From contig NZ_CP099397.1 of assembly GCF_021495345.1 (NCBI RefSeq), forward strand, positions 1,364,001 through 1,428,000: a stretch of 64,000 bases of DNA, written 5' to 3'. Source of the DNA: Pseudomonas hydrolytica. Lineage in GTDB: Bacteria; Pseudomonadota; Gammaproteobacteria; Pseudomonadales; Pseudomonadaceae. This document shows, one piece after another, positions 43,748-54,224 of this stretch (the stretch's first letter is position 1; each line of letters begins with the position of its first letter). The notes under the pieces were generated by a model. It did not search any database. It was not told the origin of the DNA and was given only the letters and a program-made list of their open reading frames with translations. Position numbers and translations under genes: made by a program.

Positions 43748-44272
43748 ATGACCCTGATTCTAGGCATCGATCCCGGCTCGCGCATTACCGGCTATGGCGT
43801 GGTGCGCGATACCGGGCGTGGCTGCGAGTACGTCGCCTCGGGCTGCATTCGCACCGGCGACGGTCCCTTGGCCGAGCGTCTGCAGATCGTCTTTCGCGGC
43901 GTCAGCGAAGTGATTCGCACCCATGGGCCGGTGACCATGGGCATCGAGCAGGTGTTCATGGCGCGCAATGCCGACTCGGCCCTCAAGCTAGGCCAGGCAC
44001 GAGGCGCTGCCATTGTCGCGGCGGTGGAAGCGGGGTTGGAAATCAGCGAATACACCGCTACTCAGGTCAAGCAGGCCGTGGTCGGCACCGGTGCAGCGGA
44101 CAAGCAGCAGGTACAGATGATGGTCATGCACCTGCTCAAGCTGGTGCAAAAACCGCAGATCGACGCCTCCGATGCCCTGGGTATCGCCCTGTGCCATGCC
44201 CATCACCGGCAGAGCCTGATTCCCCATGGGCTGGCCAGTGCCAAGCGGCGTGGCGGTCGTCTTCGTTTATAA
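43748..44272 (+). CDS. ruvC: Holliday junction endonuclease RuvC
   Basis: A 174-residue resolvase that nicks Holliday junctions moved by RuvAB. The catalytic acidic residues are in [22 protein letters not shown] and the late [14 protein letters not shown]. It is the first gene of ruvC-ruvA-ruvB; ruvA starts about 20 bp downstream. Confidence 0.98.
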   Translation: MTLILGIDPGSRITGYGVVRDTGRGCEYVASGCIRTGDGPLAERLQIVFRGVSEVIRTHGPVTMGIEQVFMARNADSALKLGQARGAAIVAAVEAGLEISEYTATQVKQAVVGTGAADKQQVQMMVMHLLKLVQKPQIDASDALGIALCHAHHRQSLIPHGLASAKRRGGRLRL

Positions 44273-44293
44273 CCTCTTGAAAGGAAAACAGTG

Positions 44294-44899
44294 GTGATCG
44301 GACGTTTGCGCGGCACCCTGGCGGAAAAGCAGCCGCCGCATTTGCTTCTGGATGTAAATGGCGTCGGTTATGAGCTGGAAGTGCCGATGACCACCCTATA
44401 TCGTCTGCCTGCGGTGGGGGAGACGCTGACGCTGCACACCCATCAGGTGGTGCGCGAAGACGCCCATCTGCTTTACGGATTTTTCGAGAAGCGCGAGCGC
44501 GAGCTGTTCCGCGAGCTGATCCGCCTCAATGGCGTCGGCCCCAAGCTGGCGCTGGCCTTGATGTCCGGGCTGGAGGTCGACGAGCTGGTGCGCTGCGTGC
44601 AAGCCCAGGACACGGCGGCGCTGACCAAGGTGCCCGGCGTCGGCAAGAAGACCGCAGAGCGGCTGCTGGTGGAACTCAAGGACAGGTTCAAGGCCTGGGA
44701 GACCATGCCGGCCATCGCCACCCTGGTGGTTGAACCTCGCCTGGGGGCGACAGTCTCAAGCGCGGAGAACGATGCGGTGAGCGCTCTGATTTCCCTCGGC
44801 TACAAGCCGCAGGAGGCCAGCCGGGCCGTGGCTGCCGTCAAGGAGGATGGCTTGAGTAGTGAAGATTTGATTCGTCGCGCGTTGCGCGGCATGGCGTAG
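44294..44899 (+). CDS. ruvA: Holliday junction branch migration protein RuvA
   Basis: A 201-residue tetrameric junction-binding protein. It has an N-terminal OB fold ([31 protein letters not shown]), two helix-hairpin-helix motifs ([16 protein letters not shown] and [19 protein letters not shown]) and domain III at the C-terminus contacting RuvB. Two adjacent GTG codons (44291 and 44294) could start; the second gives the usual MIGRLRG N-terminus. AAGGAAAA is upstream. Confidence 0.97.
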   Translation: MIGRLRGTLAEKQPPHLLLDVNGVGYELEVPMTTLYRLPAVGETLTLHTHQVVREDAHLLYGFFEKRERELFRELIRLNGVGPKLALALMSGLEVDELVRCVQAQDTAALTKVPGVGKKTAERLLVELKDRFKAWETMPAIATLVVEPRLGATVSSAENDAVSALISLGYKPQEASRAVAAVKEDGLSSEDLIRRALRGMA

Positions 44900-44912
44900 T
44901 GGAAGTATTGCG

Positions 44913-45965
44913 ATGATCGAAGCCGATCGCCTGATTACCGCCAGCCCGCGCGAGCGCGAAGAACAGCAGGATCGTGCCATCCGTCCGCTGAAGCTGGCCG
45001 ACTACATTGGCCAGCCCGGCGTGCGCGAGCAGATGGAGCTGTTCATCCAGGCTGCTCGTGGCCGGGCGGAGTCGCTCGATCACACCCTGATCTTCGGTCC
45101 GCCCGGCCTGGGCAAGACCACCCTAGCCAATATCATCGCCCAGGAAATGGGCGTATCGATCAAGAGCACGTCCGGCCCTGTATTGGAGCGTCCGGGCGAT
45201 CTGGCTGCCCTGTTGACCAACCTGGAAGCCGGGGACGTGCTGTTCGTCGACGAAATCCACCGCCTCTCGCCGATAGTCGAGGAGGTGCTGTATCCAGCCA
45301 TGGAGGACTTCCAGCTCGACATCATGATCGGCGAAGGCCCGGCGGCGCGCTCGATCAAGCTCGATCTGCCGCCCTTCACCCTGGTGGGTGCCACCACCCG
45401 CGCCGGCATGCTGACCAACCCGCTGCGCGACCGCTTCGGCATCGTCCAGCGCCTGGAGTTCTACGGTATCGACGACCTGGCTACCATCGTCACGCGATCT
45501 GCCGGCATTCTCGGCCTGCCCATCGAAGACCAGGGCGCTTACGAGATCGCGCGTCGTGCACGCGGCACGCCGCGTATCGCCAACCGCCTGCTGCGCCGCG
45601 TGCGCGACTTCGCCGAAGTGCGCGGGCGTGGCCACATCACCCGTGAGATCGCCGACCAGGCGCTCAACCTGCTGGATGTCGATGAACGTGGCTTCGACCA
45701 CTCCGACCGTCGTCTGCTGTTGGCCATGATCGAGAAGTTCGACGGTGGACCGGTGGGCGTCGACAGCCTGGCGGCCGCCATCAGCGAAGAGCGCCACACC
45801 ATCGAGGATGTGCTCGAACCCTATCTGATCCAGCAGGGCTATATGATGCGTACGCCGCGCGGGCGGGTGGTGACCCGTCACGCCTATCTGCACTTTGGCC
45901 TCAACACCCCGAAACGTCTCGGCGAGCAGCCGAGCGGAGACTTGTTCGCAGTGAGCGACGAATGA
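44913..45965 (+). CDS. ruvB: Holliday junction branch migration ATPase RuvB
   Basis: A 350-residue AAA+ hexameric motor driving branch migration with RuvA. Walker [12 protein letters not shown], Walker [10 protein letters not shown], sensor 1 GATTRAGML, sensor 2 [17 protein letters not shown] and a C-terminal winged helix ([19 protein letters not shown]) are all present. It starts 13 bp after ruvA. Confidence 0.98.
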   Translation: MIEADRLITASPREREEQQDRAIRPLKLADYIGQPGVREQMELFIQAARGRAESLDHTLIFGPPGLGKTTLANIIAQEMGVSIKSTSGPVLERPGDLAALLTNLEAGDVLFVDEIHRLSPIVEEVLYPAMEDFQLDIMIGEGPAARSIKLDLPPFTLVGATTRAGMLTNPLRDRFGIVQRLEFYGIDDLATIVTRSAGILGLPIEDQGAYEIARRARGTPRIANRLLRRVRDFAEVRGRGHITREIADQALNLLDVDERGFDHSDRRLLLAMIEKFDGGPVGVDSLAAAISEERHTIEDVLEPYLIQQGYMMRTPRGRVVTRHAYLHFGLNTPKRLGEQPSGDLFAVSDE

Positions 45966-46018
45966 CGAAAAAATTGTTACCAAGCCGGATTGGCAAGCGA
46001 CAGGGCGGGCACTAGAGT

Positions 46019-46471
46019 ATGTGCGCGCAAAACGGAGTCCAGCCGTTCAGTCACCGCTGCCGGGTCTATTACGAAGACACCGATGCCGGTGGCATCGTCT
46101 ACTACGTCAACTACCTCAAATTCATGGAGCGGGCTCGCACCGAGCGCCTGCGTCAGCTGGGTTTTGCCCAGTCGACGCTTGCCGGTGAGGGCCTGTTGTT
46201 CGTCGTGCATTCTGCCGAGGCGCGTTATCACGCGCCGGCGCGCCTGGATGACGAACTGGTGATCAGCGCCGATGTGATCGAATTGAACCGTGCCAGCCTG
46301 CGCTTTCGTCAACAGGTCAGGCGGGCCGCGGATGATGCGCTGCTCTGCGAAGGGCAGTTTCTGGTGGCCTGTGTGCGCGCCGACAACTTGAAACCCCGGG
46401 CTATACCCGAATCCCTGCGACACGCGTTCGCCGGGACGCAGGCGCCGGGTTTAATTGCAGCAGGAGAGTAA
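46019..46471 (+). CDS. ybgC: Tol-Pal-associated acyl-CoA thioesterase YbgC
   Basis: A 150-residue hotdog thioesterase with the 4HBT active-site motif [27 protein letters not shown]. It hydrolyses short or medium acyl-CoAs and is nearly always the first gene of the tol-pal cluster. It starts 53 bp after ruvB, and tolQ follows after 2 bp. Confidence 0.96.
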   Translation: MCAQNGVQPFSHRCRVYYEDTDAGGIVYYVNYLKFMERARTERLRQLGFAQSTLAGEGLLFVVHSAEARYHAPARLDDELVISADVIELNRASLRFRQQVRRAADDALLCEGQFLVACVRADNLKPRAIPESLRHAFAGTQAPGLIAAGE

Positions 46472-46473
46472 GC

Positions 46474-47169
46474 GTGGAAGCTAACGCCGTTGACCATATG
46501 TCGATGTGGAGTCTGATCAGTAACGCCAGTCTGTTGGTTCAGCTGGTGATGCTGACCCTGGTGGCCGCCTCGGTCATTTCCTGGGTGATGATCTTCCAGC
46601 GTAGTAATGCCATCCGCGCCGCCAAGCGTGCTCTGGACAACTTCGAGGATCGTTTCTGGTCCGGTATCGACCTGTCCAAGCTGTATCGCCAGGCCGGCAG
46701 CAACCCCGATCCGGATTCCGGTCTGGAGCAGATCTTCCGTGCCGGCTTCAAGGAATTTTCCCGTCTGCGTCAGCAGCAGGGCGTCGACCCGGACGCGGTG
46801 ATGGACGGCGTGGCGCGTGCCATGCGCGTGGCCATTTCCCGCGAGGAAGAGAAGCTGGAAACCGCGCTGCCGTTTCTCGCCACCGTCGGTTCCACCAGCC
46901 CGTACATCGGCCTGTTCGGTACCGTGTGGGGCATCATGAACTCCTTCCGCGGCCTGGCCCAGGTGCAGCAGGCCACCCTGGCCACCGTCGCCCCGGGTAT
47001 CGCCGAAGCGCTGATCGCCACCGCCATCGGTCTGTTCGCGGCGATTCCGGCGGTCATCGCCTACAACCGCTTCTCTGCCCGCGGCGAAATGCTGATCGGC
47101 CGCTACTACACCTTCGCCGACGAGTTCCAGGCCATCCTGCACCGCAAGGTGCACACCTCGGAAGACTAA
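46474..47169 (+). CDS. tolQ: Tol-Pal proton channel protein TolQ
   Basis: A 231-residue inner-membrane protein with three helices that forms a proton channel with TolR and energises TolA for outer-membrane constriction during division. Family blocks are LLVQLVMLTLVAASVISWVMIFQR, VGSTSPYIGLFGTVWGIMNSF and APGIAEALIATAIGLFAAIPAVIAYN. It uses a GTG start preceded by AGGAGAG. Confidence 0.97.
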   Translation: MEANAVDHMSMWSLISNASLLVQLVMLTLVAASVISWVMIFQRSNAIRAAKRALDNFEDRFWSGIDLSKLYRQAGSNPDPDSGLEQIFRAGFKEFSRLRQQQGVDPDAVMDGVARAMRVAISREEEKLETALPFLATVGSTSPYIGLFGTVWGIMNSFRGLAQVQQATLATVAPGIAEALIATAIGLFAAIPAVIAYNRFSARGEMLIGRYYTFADEFQAILHRKVHTSED

Positions 47170-47196
47170 GACGCGCGCACAGGATAGGTTCTAGCC

Positions 47197-47649
47197 ATGG
47201 CGAGAATTCGCAACAGACGCAAACCGGTCGCCGAGATGAACGTGGTGCCCTACATCGACGTGATGCTGGTGCTGCTGGTCATCTTCATGGTCACCGCGCC
47301 CATGCTCAACCAGGGCGTCAAGGTCGACCTGCCCAAGGTCAGCAGCGAAGCGCTGCCGCAGGACAACGACGCCCAGGTGCTGACCATTTCCATCAAGGCC
47401 GACAAGACCTACTACTGGAACATGGGCAGCGAGGTCGACGTCGATACCGAGCAGGAGCGCGCCTCCACCCTCGAGCAGATGACTCAGGCGGTTTCGGCGA
47501 TCATTGCCGAGAACCGTCGCCAGGGTAAGCAGGTGCAGGTGTTCGTGCGCGGTGATCGCACCGTCGACTACGGCACCGTGATGGCGGCCATGGGCGGCTT
47601 GCAACAGGCCGACGTGGGCAACGTCGGATTGATTACCGAGGCGCCCTGA
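47197..47649 (+). CDS. tolR: Tol-Pal protein TolR
   Basis: A 150-residue ExbD/TolR protein with one N-terminal helix (VVPYIDVMLVLLVIFMVTAPML) carrying the proton-responsive Asp, and a periplasmic domain. It pairs with TolQ. The stop overlaps the tolA start codon, showing coupling. Confidence 0.97.
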   Translation: MARIRNRRKPVAEMNVVPYIDVMLVLLVIFMVTAPMLNQGVKVDLPKVSSEALPQDNDAQVLTISIKADKTYYWNMGSEVDVDTEQERASTLEQMTQAVSAIIAENRRQGKQVQVFVRGDRTVDYGTVMAAMGGLQQADVGNVGLITEAP

Positions 47650-48629
47650 TGCAGCAGACCGAGCGTTCGCAGTCGGAAAGCTACTTCTGGCCCGTGGTCT
47701 GGGCCGTGGGTCTGCACGTCCTGATGTTCGCCATGCTGTTCGTCAGCTTCGCCTTCACGCCCGAACTGCCGCCAGCGCGTCCGGTGGTGCAGGCCACCCT
47801 GTACCAGTTGCAGTCGCAGAGCCAGGCCACCACCCAGACCACGCAGAAGGTGGCAGGCGAGGCGCAGAAGACCTCGGCGCCGCAGTTCGAGACCGAGAGG
47901 CTCGAGCAGAAGAAGGCCGAGGAGCAGAAGCAGGCCCAGGCCGAAGCGCAGAAGGTAGCCGCGGCCAAGAAAGCCGAGGAACAAAAGAAGGCGGAAGAGG
48001 CTCGAAAGGCCGAACAGGCCAAAGCCGAAGCAGCGAAGAAGGCCGAAGCCGAAAAGGCGGCCGAGCAGAAGCGTCAGGCCGATATCGCCAAGAAGCGCGC
48101 CGAGGAAGAAGCGAAGAAGAAAGCCGCTGAAGAGGCCAAGAAAAAGGCCGCTGCAGAAGAGGCGAAGAAGAAGGCGGCAGCTGCCGAGGCAGCGAAGAAG
48201 AAGGCCGCCGAGGATGCCAAGCGCAAGGCCGAAGAGGCCCGACGCAAGGCAGCCGAGGATCAGAAGGCGGCGGCGCTGGCCGAGTTGCTCTCGGACAACG
48301 TGCAGAACCAGCAGGCGCTGGCCGAAACCCATGGCGACAAGGTGGCGGGTAACCTTGATGATCTGATCATCAAGCTGATCACCGAGAACTGGCAGCGACC
48401 GATGTCGGCGCGCCGCGGCATGAGCGTCGAGCTGCTGATCCAGATGCTGCCCGATGGCACCGTGACCAATGCCAGCGTATCGCGCTCCAGTGGCGATGCG
48501 CCGTTCGACAGCTCGGCCGTGGCTGCGGTACGTAACGTCGGGCGTATTCCCGAGATGCAACAATTGGATCGCGCTACCTTCGACCGTATGTACAGGCAGC
48601 GTCGCGTCATTTTCAAACCGGAGGATTGA
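47649..48629 (+). CDS. tolA: Cell envelope integrity protein TolA
   Basis: A 326-residue inner-membrane protein linking TolQR to the outer membrane. It has an N-terminal helix ([22 protein letters not shown]) and a long Lys/Ala/Glu-rich helical domain (about 90-210) built of imperfect [13 protein letters not shown] repeats. A globular C-terminal domain ([16 protein letters not shown] to the end) binds TolB and Pal. The low-complexity repeats are normal for TolA. Confidence 0.97.
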   Translation: MQQTERSQSESYFWPVVWAVGLHVLMFAMLFVSFAFTPELPPARPVVQATLYQLQSQSQATTQTTQKVAGEAQKTSAPQFETERLEQKKAEEQKQAQAEAQKVAAAKKAEEQKKAEEARKAEQAKAEAAKKAEAEKAAEQKRQADIAKKRAEEEAKKKAAEEAKKKAAAEEAKKKAAAAEAAKKKAAEDAKRKAEEARRKAAEDQKAAALAELLSDNVQNQQALAETHGDKVAGNLDDLIIKLITENWQRPMSARRGMSVELLIQMLPDGTVTNASVSRSSGDAPFDSSAVAAVRNVGRIPEMQQLDRATFDRMYRQRRVIFKPED

Positions 48630-48634
48630 GCTCT

Positions 48635-49933
48635 GTGAATACCCTGATTCGTATCGCCCTGCTGGGGCTGGTCATGCTGGTCGGCAGCGTCCAGGCGGCC
48701 GACCCGCTGGTGATCTCTCACGGCGCCGACCGCGCCACTCCGATCGCCGTGGTGCCGTTCGGCTGGCAGGGCGGCTCGGTGCTGCCCGAGGACATGTCGC
48801 AGATCATCGGCAACGACCTGCGCAACTCCGGCTACTTCGAGCCCATCCCGCGGCAGAACATGATCAGCCTGCCGACCCAGGCCAGCGAAGTCATCTACCG
48901 CGACTGGAAGGCCCTCGGCGCGCAGTACGTGCTGGTCGGCAACATCGTCCCCAACGGCGGCCGCCTGCAGGTGCAGTACGCGCTGTTCAACGTCAACACC
49001 GAGCAGCAGGTCATGACCGGCAACGTCGGTGGCGGCACCGATCAGCTGCGCGACATGGCTCACCATATCGCCGACCAGTCGTTCGAGAAGCTCACCGGCG
49101 TCAAGGGTGCGTTCTCCACGCGCCTGCTCTACGTCACGGCCGAGCGCATGGGCGCCAACAATACCCGCTACACCCTGCAGCGCTCCGACTACGACGGCGC
49201 TCGCGCCGTGACCCTGCTGCAGTCGCGTGAGCCGATCCTGTCGCCGTCCTTCGCTCCCGATGGCCGCCGCATCGCCTACGTGTCGTTCGAGCAGCGTCGT
49301 CCGCGCATCTTCGTGCAGCACATCGATACCGGCCGCCGCGAGCAGATCACCAACTTCGAAGGCCTCAACGGCGCGCCGGCCTGGTCGCCGGACGGCAATC
49401 GCCTGGCTTTCGTGCTGTCGCGTGACGGCAACCCGGAAATCTACGTGATGGACATGGGCAGCCGGCAGATGCGCCGCATCACCAACCATTACGCCATTGA
49501 TACCGAACCCTTCTGGGGCAAGGACGGTCAGACTCTGTACTTCACCTCGGATCGCGCGGGCCGTCCGCAGATCTACAAGACCAACATCAATAGCGGGGCA
49601 GTGGAGCGAGTGACCTTCGTCGGTAACTACAACGCCAACCCGAAATTGTCGGCTGATGAGAAGACCCTGGTGATGATCCATCGTCAGGACGGTTTCACCG
49701 TGTTCAAGGTGGCTGCGCAGGACCTGGAAACCAACCGTCTGCGCATACTTTCAGACACAAGTTTGGATGAGTCGCCCACTGTTGCGCCCAATGGCACCAT
49801 GCTAATCTACGCCACCCGCCAGCAGGGCCGGGGAGTCTTGATGTTGGCGTCCACCAATGGACGCGTGAGGCTCCCTCTTCCTACCGCTCAAGGCGAAGTT
49901 CGAGAGCCTTCTTGGTCCCCTTACCTGAACTGA
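48635..49933 (+). CDS. tolB: Periplasmic Tol-Pal protein TolB
   Basis: A 432-residue periplasmic protein with a signal peptide ([20 protein letters not shown]), an N-terminal alpha/beta domain and a six-bladed beta-propeller shown by repeats such as [45 protein letters not shown] and [25 protein letters not shown]. It shuttles between TolA and Pal. The GTG at 48635 with GGAGG ten bases upstream fixes the start; the TTG at 48626 is too close to that site. Confidence 0.97.
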   Translation: MNTLIRIALLGLVMLVGSVQAADPLVISHGADRATPIAVVPFGWQGGSVLPEDMSQIIGNDLRNSGYFEPIPRQNMISLPTQASEVIYRDWKALGAQYVLVGNIVPNGGRLQVQYALFNVNTEQQVMTGNVGGGTDQLRDMAHHIADQSFEKLTGVKGAFSTRLLYVTAERMGANNTRYTLQRSDYDGARAVTLLQSREPILSPSFAPDGRRIAYVSFEQRRPRIFVQHIDTGRREQITNFEGLNGAPAWSPDGNRLAFVLSRDGNPEIYVMDMGSRQMRRITNHYAIDTEPFWGKDGQTLYFTSDRAGRPQIYKTNINSGAVERVTFVGNYNANPKLSADEKTLVMIHRQDGFTVFKVAAQDLETNRLRILSDTSLDESPTVAPNGTMLIYATRQQGRGVLMLASTNGRVRLPLPTAQGEVREPSWSPYLN

Positions 49934-49988
49934 TGCGGTGCTACACCTTTATTGCTTAACACAACTGGGGTTCATTAGGAGTTACATG

Positions 49989-50486
49989 ATGGAAATGCTG
50001 AAATTCGGTAAGTTCGCTGCACTGTCCCTGGCTCTCGCCGTTGCCGTAGGTTGCTCCTCCAAAGGCGGCGACGCTGCTGGCGAAGGCGCTGTCGACCCGA
50101 ACGCTGGCTACGGTGCCAACACTGGCGCTGTTGATGGCAGCCTGAGCGAAGAAGCTGCTCTGCGCGCTATCACCACCTTCTACTTCGAGTACGACAGCTC
50201 CGACCTGAAGGCCGAAGCCATGCGCGCTCTGGACGTACACGCCAAGGACCTTAAAGGCAACGGCGCTCGCGTCGTTCTGGAAGGCCACGCTGACGAGCGC
50301 GGTACCCGTGAGTACAACATGGCTCTGGGCGAGCGTCGTGCCAAGGCCGTTCAGCGCTACCTGGTTCTGCAGGGCGTTTCCCCGGCTCAGCTGGAACTGG
50401 TTTCCTACGGCGAAGAGCGTCCGGTTGCCACTGGCAACGACGAGCAGTCCTGGGCCCAGAACCGTCGCGTAGAGCTGCGTAAGTAA
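49989..50486 (+). CDS. oprL: Peptidoglycan-associated lipoprotein OprL/Pal
   Basis: A 165-residue outer-membrane lipoprotein: signal [17 protein letters not shown] with the lipidated Cys near 21, then a flexible linker and an OmpA-like peptidoglycan-binding domain ([25 protein letters not shown] to [21 protein letters not shown]). The sequence is nearly that of P. aeruginosa OprL. AGGAG fits the second of two adjacent ATGs (49989) best. The 55-bp gap after tolB may hold its own promoter. Confidence 0.97.
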   Translation: MEMLKFGKFAALSLALAVAVGCSSKGGDAAGEGAVDPNAGYGANTGAVDGSLSEEAALRAITTFYFEYDSSDLKAEAMRALDVHAKDLKGNGARVVLEGHADERGTREYNMALGERRAKAVQRYLVLQGVSPAQLELVSYGEERPVATGNDEQSWAQNRRVELRK

Positions 50487-50492
50487 GCTGCC

Positions 50493-51305
50493 ATGCGTGA
50501 TTGCCGTCGTATCCTGACCCTTCTGACACTCGCCCTGCCGCTTGCGGCGATGGCGGAAGTTCCCGTACTGGAAAGCAGCTCCATGCAACAAGGCAGCAGC
50601 TATCCTCCGGCGGGTTATGGTACGGCCGGCGCCTACGCCGGAGCGGGTGCGCAAGCGCCCGCTTCAGCGCAGGGCATGCTGTTCAATCAGCTCGAGCAGA
50701 TGCAGCAGGAAATCGCCCAGCTGCGCGGCATGCTTGAAGAACAGCAGAATGAAATCCAGCGCCTCAAGCAGGAAGGCCTGGAGCGTTACCAGGATCTGGA
50801 TCAACGTATTTCCTCCGGCGCCGCTGCCGGTGGAGCTCCCGCACAGAATTCCGCCAACGGCGCGATCAACGCCAATGGCACCCCGACGCCACCTGCCGCT
50901 CAGCAGCAGGCCAGCGCCGAGCCGGGCGATCCGGCCAAGGAAAAACTCTATTACGACGCAGCCTTCGACCTGATCAAGGCCAAGGATTTCGACAAGGCGT
51001 CGCAGGCATTCACCGCCTTTCTCAACCGTTATCCCAACAGTCAGTACGCCGGCAACGCGCAGTACTGGTTGGGCGAAGTGAACCTGGCCAAGGGCGATCT
51101 GCAAGCCGCCGGTCAGGCCTTTGCCAAGGTCAGCCAGGCCTACCCGAGCCACGCCAAGGTGCCGGATTCGCTGTTCAAGCTGGCCGACGTCGAGCGTCGC
51201 CTGGGCAACAACGACAAGGCGCGCGGCATTCTGCAGCAGGTGATCGCCCAGTATCCGGGCAGTTCGGCCGCGCAGCTGGCCCAGCGCGACCTGCAGCGTC
51301 TGTAA
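50493..51305 (+). CDS. cpoB: Cell division coordinator CpoB (YbgF)
   Basis: A 270-residue periplasmic protein: signal peptide (ILTLLTLALPLAAMAE), an N-terminal trimerising coiled coil (LFNQLEQMQQEIAQLRGMLEEQQNEIQRLKQEG), a Pro/Gln-rich linker and C-terminal TPR repeats (YYDAAFDLIKAKDFDKASQAFTAFLNRYPNSQYAGNAQYWLGEVN). CpoB coordinates PBP1B and Tol activity at the septum. It starts 6 bp after oprL. Confidence 0.95.
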   Translation: MRDCRRILTLLTLALPLAAMAEVPVLESSSMQQGSSYPPAGYGTAGAYAGAGAQAPASAQGMLFNQLEQMQQEIAQLRGMLEEQQNEIQRLKQEGLERYQDLDQRISSGAAAGGAPAQNSANGAINANGTPTPPAAQQQASAEPGDPAKEKLYYDAAFDLIKAKDFDKASQAFTAFLNRYPNSQYAGNAQYWLGEVNLAKGDLQAAGQAFAKVSQAYPSHAKVPDSLFKLADVERRLGNNDKARGILQQVIAQYPGSSAAQLAQRDLQRL

Positions 51306-51322
51306 GCCGAGAATCGATGAAC

Positions 51323-51350
51323 AAACCCGCGCTCGTCGCGGGTTTTTCTT
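51323..51350 (+). terminator. Terminator of the tol-pal operon
   Basis: The stem AAACCCGCG / CGCGGGTTT with a 5-nt loop, followed by TTCTT, lies 17 bp after the cpoB stop. Confidence 0.9.
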
Positions 51351-51438
51351 ATCCAGTCTCGCGTGATCCATTAGAATGCGCGCTCGCATGGCCCACGGGG
51401 TTTCAGCTCGGCTGATTTCCCTGTCGCCATGCCTCGTC

Positions 51439-51462
51439 GAACGTCGGCCGCGGCCGACGTTC
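51439..51462. repeat. 24-bp perfect palindrome upstream of queE
   Basis: The half-site GAACGTCGGCCG is followed directly by its exact reverse complement, with no spacer. It lies 59 bp before the queE start, in the leader. It could be a protein operator or an RNA hairpin. Confidence 0.6.
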
Positions 51463-51520
51463 CTGTCTTTCCACGCAACGGAGGCGGATGACCTGTTTCG
51501 TCATCACGCCCGTGGCTACC

Positions 51521-52168
51521 ATGCAAGAAACCCTGCGCATCACCGAGATTTTCTACTCGTTGCAGGGGGAGACGCGTACCGCCGGCTTGCCGACGGTATT
51601 CGTGCGCCTGACCGGCTGCCCCCTGCGCTGTCAGTACTGTGACACCGCCTACGCCTTCAGCGGCGGCGAGATCGTCACCCTGGACAGCATCCTCGATCAG
51701 GTGGCCGCCTATCGGCCGCGTTACGTCTGCGTCACTGGCGGCGAGCCGCTGGCCCAGCCCAACTGCATCCCCTTGCTCACGCGTCTGTGCGACGCCGGTT
51801 ACGAGGTGTCGCTGGAGACCAGCGGCGCGCTCGACGTCTCGGCCGTCGACCCGCGGGTCAGCAAGGTGCTGGATCTGAAGACGCCCGGTTCGGCTGAAGT
51901 GCAGCGCAACCGTTACGAGAACATCGAGTGGCTGACCGCCAATGACCAGGTCAAGTTCGTCATCTGTTCGCGCGAGGACTACGATTGGGCAGTGTCCAAG
52001 CTGATCCAGTACGACCTGGCGGCCCGAGCCGGCGAGGTGCTGTTCTCGCCCAGCCACAAGCAGGTGGAAGCACGGGCGCTGGCCGACTGGATAGTGGCGG
52101 ACAACCTGCCGGTGCGCCTGCAACTGCAACTGCACAAGATTCTCTGGAACGACGAGCCGGGACACTGA
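51521..52168 (+). CDS. queE: 7-carboxy-7-deazaguanine synthase QueE
   Basis: A 215-residue radical SAM enzyme making 7-carboxy-7-deazaguanine from carboxytetrahydropterin in queuosine synthesis. The cluster motif CPLRCQYC (CX3CX2C) and TGGEPLAQ are clear, and the N-terminal [12 protein letters not shown] matches the family. The ATG at 51521 gives the normal length; the frame extends to 51488 without support. queC starts 2 bp after the stop. Confidence 0.96.
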   Translation: MQETLRITEIFYSLQGETRTAGLPTVFVRLTGCPLRCQYCDTAYAFSGGEIVTLDSILDQVAAYRPRYVCVTGGEPLAQPNCIPLLTRLCDAGYEVSLETSGALDVSAVDPRVSKVLDLKTPGSAEVQRNRYENIEWLTANDQVKFVICSREDYDWAVSKLIQYDLAARAGEVLFSPSHKQVEARALADWIVADNLPVRLQLQLHKILWNDEPGH

Positions 52169-52170
52169 TC

Positions 52171-52845
52171 ATGAGCGACAAGAAAGCGGTCATCCTCCTT
52201 TCCGGCGGCCTGGATTCGGCCACCGTGGTGGCCATGGCCAGGGCCGAGGACTACGCCTGCTACAGCATGAGCTTCGATTACGGGCAGCGTCATCGCGCCG
52301 AGCTGCAGGCGGCCGAACGCGTTGCCCGGCAACTGGGCGTGGTCGAGCACAAGGTGATCGGCCTGAATCTCAACGGCATCGGTGGCTCGGCGCTGACAGA
52401 CAGCAGCATCGCGGTTCCGGAAACCCCGGGCGAAGGCATCCCGGTGACCTACGTGCCGGCACGCAACACGGTGTTCCTGTCCCTGGCGCTGGGCTGGGCC
52501 GAAGTGCTGGGGGCGCGCGATATCTTCATTGGCGTCAATGCGGTGGACTACTCGGGCTATCCCGATTGCCGCCCGGAGTTCGTCGCGGCTTTCGAGCGCA
52601 TGGCCAACCTGGCGACCAAGGCTGGTGTGGAGGGGCAGGGCTTTGCCATCCGTGCGCCGCTGCAGCAGATGAGCAAGGGCGAGATCATCCAGGCCGGTAT
52701 GCGCCTGGGCGTGGACTATGCGCTGACCGTCTCCTGCTACCAGGCCGACGATGACGGCCGCGCCTGTGGCAAGTGCGACAGCTGCCGCCTGCGCGCCGCC
52801 GGTTTTGCCGCAGCCGGCGTACCCGATGCAACTCGCTACTTCTGA
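52171..52845 (+). CDS. queC: 7-cyano-7-deazaguanine synthase QueC
   Basis: A 224-residue ATP-dependent enzyme turning CDG into preQ0. The PP-loop SGGLDSATV is at residue 11, GQRHRAEL and [18 protein letters not shown] are family blocks, and the zinc-site cysteines are in SCYQ...ACGKCDSC. It is coupled to queE with a 2-bp gap and is followed by tRNA-Lys. Confidence 0.97.
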   Translation: MSDKKAVILLSGGLDSATVVAMARAEDYACYSMSFDYGQRHRAELQAAERVARQLGVVEHKVIGLNLNGIGGSALTDSSIAVPETPGEGIPVTYVPARNTVFLSLALGWAEVLGARDIFIGVNAVDYSGYPDCRPEFVAAFERMANLATKAGVEGQGFAIRAPLQQMSKGEIIQAGMRLGVDYALTVSCYQADDDGRACGKCDSCRLRAAGFAAAGVPDATRYF

Positions 52846-52903
52846 AAAAGTTTTCGCGAAGTGTTGATTTCCTGAATTAAATCAGTATCATGCGCCTCGC
52901 GTT

Positions 52904-52979
52904 GGGTCGTTAGCTCAGTTGGTAGAGCAGTTGGCTTTTAACCAATTGGTCGTAGGTTCGAATCCTACACGACCCACCA
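52904..52979 (+). tRNA. tRNA-Lys (anticodon UUU)
   Basis: A complete 76-nt cloverleaf with encoded CCA. The acceptor GGGTCGT pairs with ACGACCC, the D-arm is AGCTCAGTTGGTAGAGC, the anticodon stem GTTGG/CCAAT flanks CTTTTAA, giving anticodon TTT, and the T-arm is TAGGTTCGAATCCTA. In P. aeruginosa the tRNA-Lys following queC is an integration site of genomic islands; here nothing is inserted downstream. Confidence 0.98.
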
Positions 52980-52986
52980 GATCGCA

Positions 52987-53016
52987 AAAGCCAGTCGTCA
53001 GACTGGCTTTTTTTTG
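52987..53016 (+). terminator. Terminator after tRNA-Lys
   Basis: The 10-bp stem AAAGCCAGTC / GACTGGCTTT with a GTCA loop is followed by TTTTT, eight bases after the tRNA. Confidence 0.93.
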
Positions 53017-53115
53017 CTCTCGGAAAAGCCCTCTGGCCATGTTGCCCCGCCTGTGGCGATGGGCAGGCAGGGGGTATACTCGCAGCTTGCTCAAGAGCGC
53101 CGCAGGTTCGATGAT

Positions 53116-54174
53116 ATGACGCAGATTTCCGAACGCCTTCTGGTTCAAGCCCACCTCGATGCCAAGCAGCCCAAGCCGCTGACCGCCGAGGAAGAGGCTT
53201 TCTATCGCCGCGAAATCGCCGCCGAGCTGAAGAAGCAGAACGCGGTGCTGGTGGCGCACTATTACTGCGATCCGGTCATCCAGGCGCTGGCCGAGGAAAC
53301 CGGTGGCTGCGTTTCCGACTCCCTGGAAATGGCCCGCTTCGGCAACCAGCACCCGGCGCAGACCGTGGTGGTGGCCGGGGTCAAGTTCATGGGCGAGACG
53401 GCGAAGATCCTCAACCCGGAAAAGCGCGTGCTGATGCCGACGCTGGAGGCGACCTGTTCGCTGGATCTGGGCTGCCCGGTGGAAGAATTTTCGGCCTTCT
53501 GCGATCAGCATCCCGAGCGCACCGTGGTGGTGTATGCCAACACCTCGGCGGCGGTGAAGGCGCGTGCCGACTGGGTGGTGACCTCCAGCTGCGCGCTGGA
53601 GATCGTCGAGAGCCTGATGGACAACGGCGAGACCATCATCTGGGCGCCGGACAGGCATCTGGGCAACTACATCCAGCGCGAGACCGGTGCCGACATGCTG
53701 CTGTGGGACGGCGCCTGCATCGTCCACGAGGAATTCAAGTCCAAGCAGCTGCTGGACATGAAGGCGCTGTACCCCGACGCCGCCATTCTGGTGCACCCGG
53801 AATCGCCGCAGAACGTGGTCGAGCTGGCCGACGCCGTGGGCTCCACCAGCCAGCTGATCAAGGCGGCGCAGACCCTGCCGAATTCCACCTTCATCGTCGC
53901 CACCGACCGCGGCATCTTCTACAAGATGCAGCAGCTGTGCCCGGACAAGACCTTCATCGAGGCGCCGACGGCCGGCAACGGCGCGGCATGCCGCAGCTGT
54001 GCGCACTGCCCGTGGATGGCGATGAACACCCTGGAGCGTGTGCTGATCGGCCTGCGTCAGGGCTCCGGTGAGATTCATGTCGACCCGGCGCTGATTCCCA
54101 AGGCGATCAAGCCGCTCAAGCGCATGCTCGATTTCACCCAGGCAGCGCGGATGAAGGTTGCCGGCAACGCCTGA
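53116..54174 (+). CDS. nadA: Quinolinate synthase NadA
   Basis: A 352-residue [4Fe-4S] enzyme condensing iminoaspartate with dihydroxyacetone phosphate in NAD synthesis. Blocks are [53 protein letters not shown] and [16 protein letters not shown]; three of these Cys bind the cluster. The ATG at 53116 gives the normal length. It directly follows tRNA-Lys. A terminator and a repeat follow. Confidence 0.97.
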   Translation: MTQISERLLVQAHLDAKQPKPLTAEEEAFYRREIAAELKKQNAVLVAHYYCDPVIQALAEETGGCVSDSLEMARFGNQHPAQTVVVAGVKFMGETAKILNPEKRVLMPTLEATCSLDLGCPVEEFSAFCDQHPERTVVVYANTSAAVKARADWVVTSSCALEIVESLMDNGETIIWAPDRHLGNYIQRETGADMLLWDGACIVHEEFKSKQLLDMKALYPDAAILVHPESPQNVVELADAVGSTSQLIKAAQTLPNSTFIVATDRGIFYKMQQLCPDKTFIEAPTAGNGAACRSCAHCPWMAMNTLERVLIGLRQGSGEIHVDPALIPKAIKPLKRMLDFTQAARMKVAGNA

Positions 54175-54191
54175 TAGGCATGCAGTAAAAA

Positions 54192-54222
54192 GAAGCCCAG
54201 CCAATGCTGGGCTTCTTGCTTT
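54192..54222 (+). terminator. Terminator of nadA
   Basis: The 10-bp stem GAAGCCCAGC / GCTGGGCTTC with a CAAT loop is followed by TTGCTTTG. Confidence 0.88.
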
Positions 54223-54224
54223 GC

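Noticed and set aside
47900..48280. Tandem-repeat region as a possible repeat expansion or artefact
   Set aside because: Lys/Ala/Glu-rich imperfect repeats are the normal helical domain II of TolA.
51351..51520. preQ1 riboswitch upstream of queE
   Set aside because: No preQ1 class I or II pattern could be found; only the palindrome at 51439-51462 is evident.
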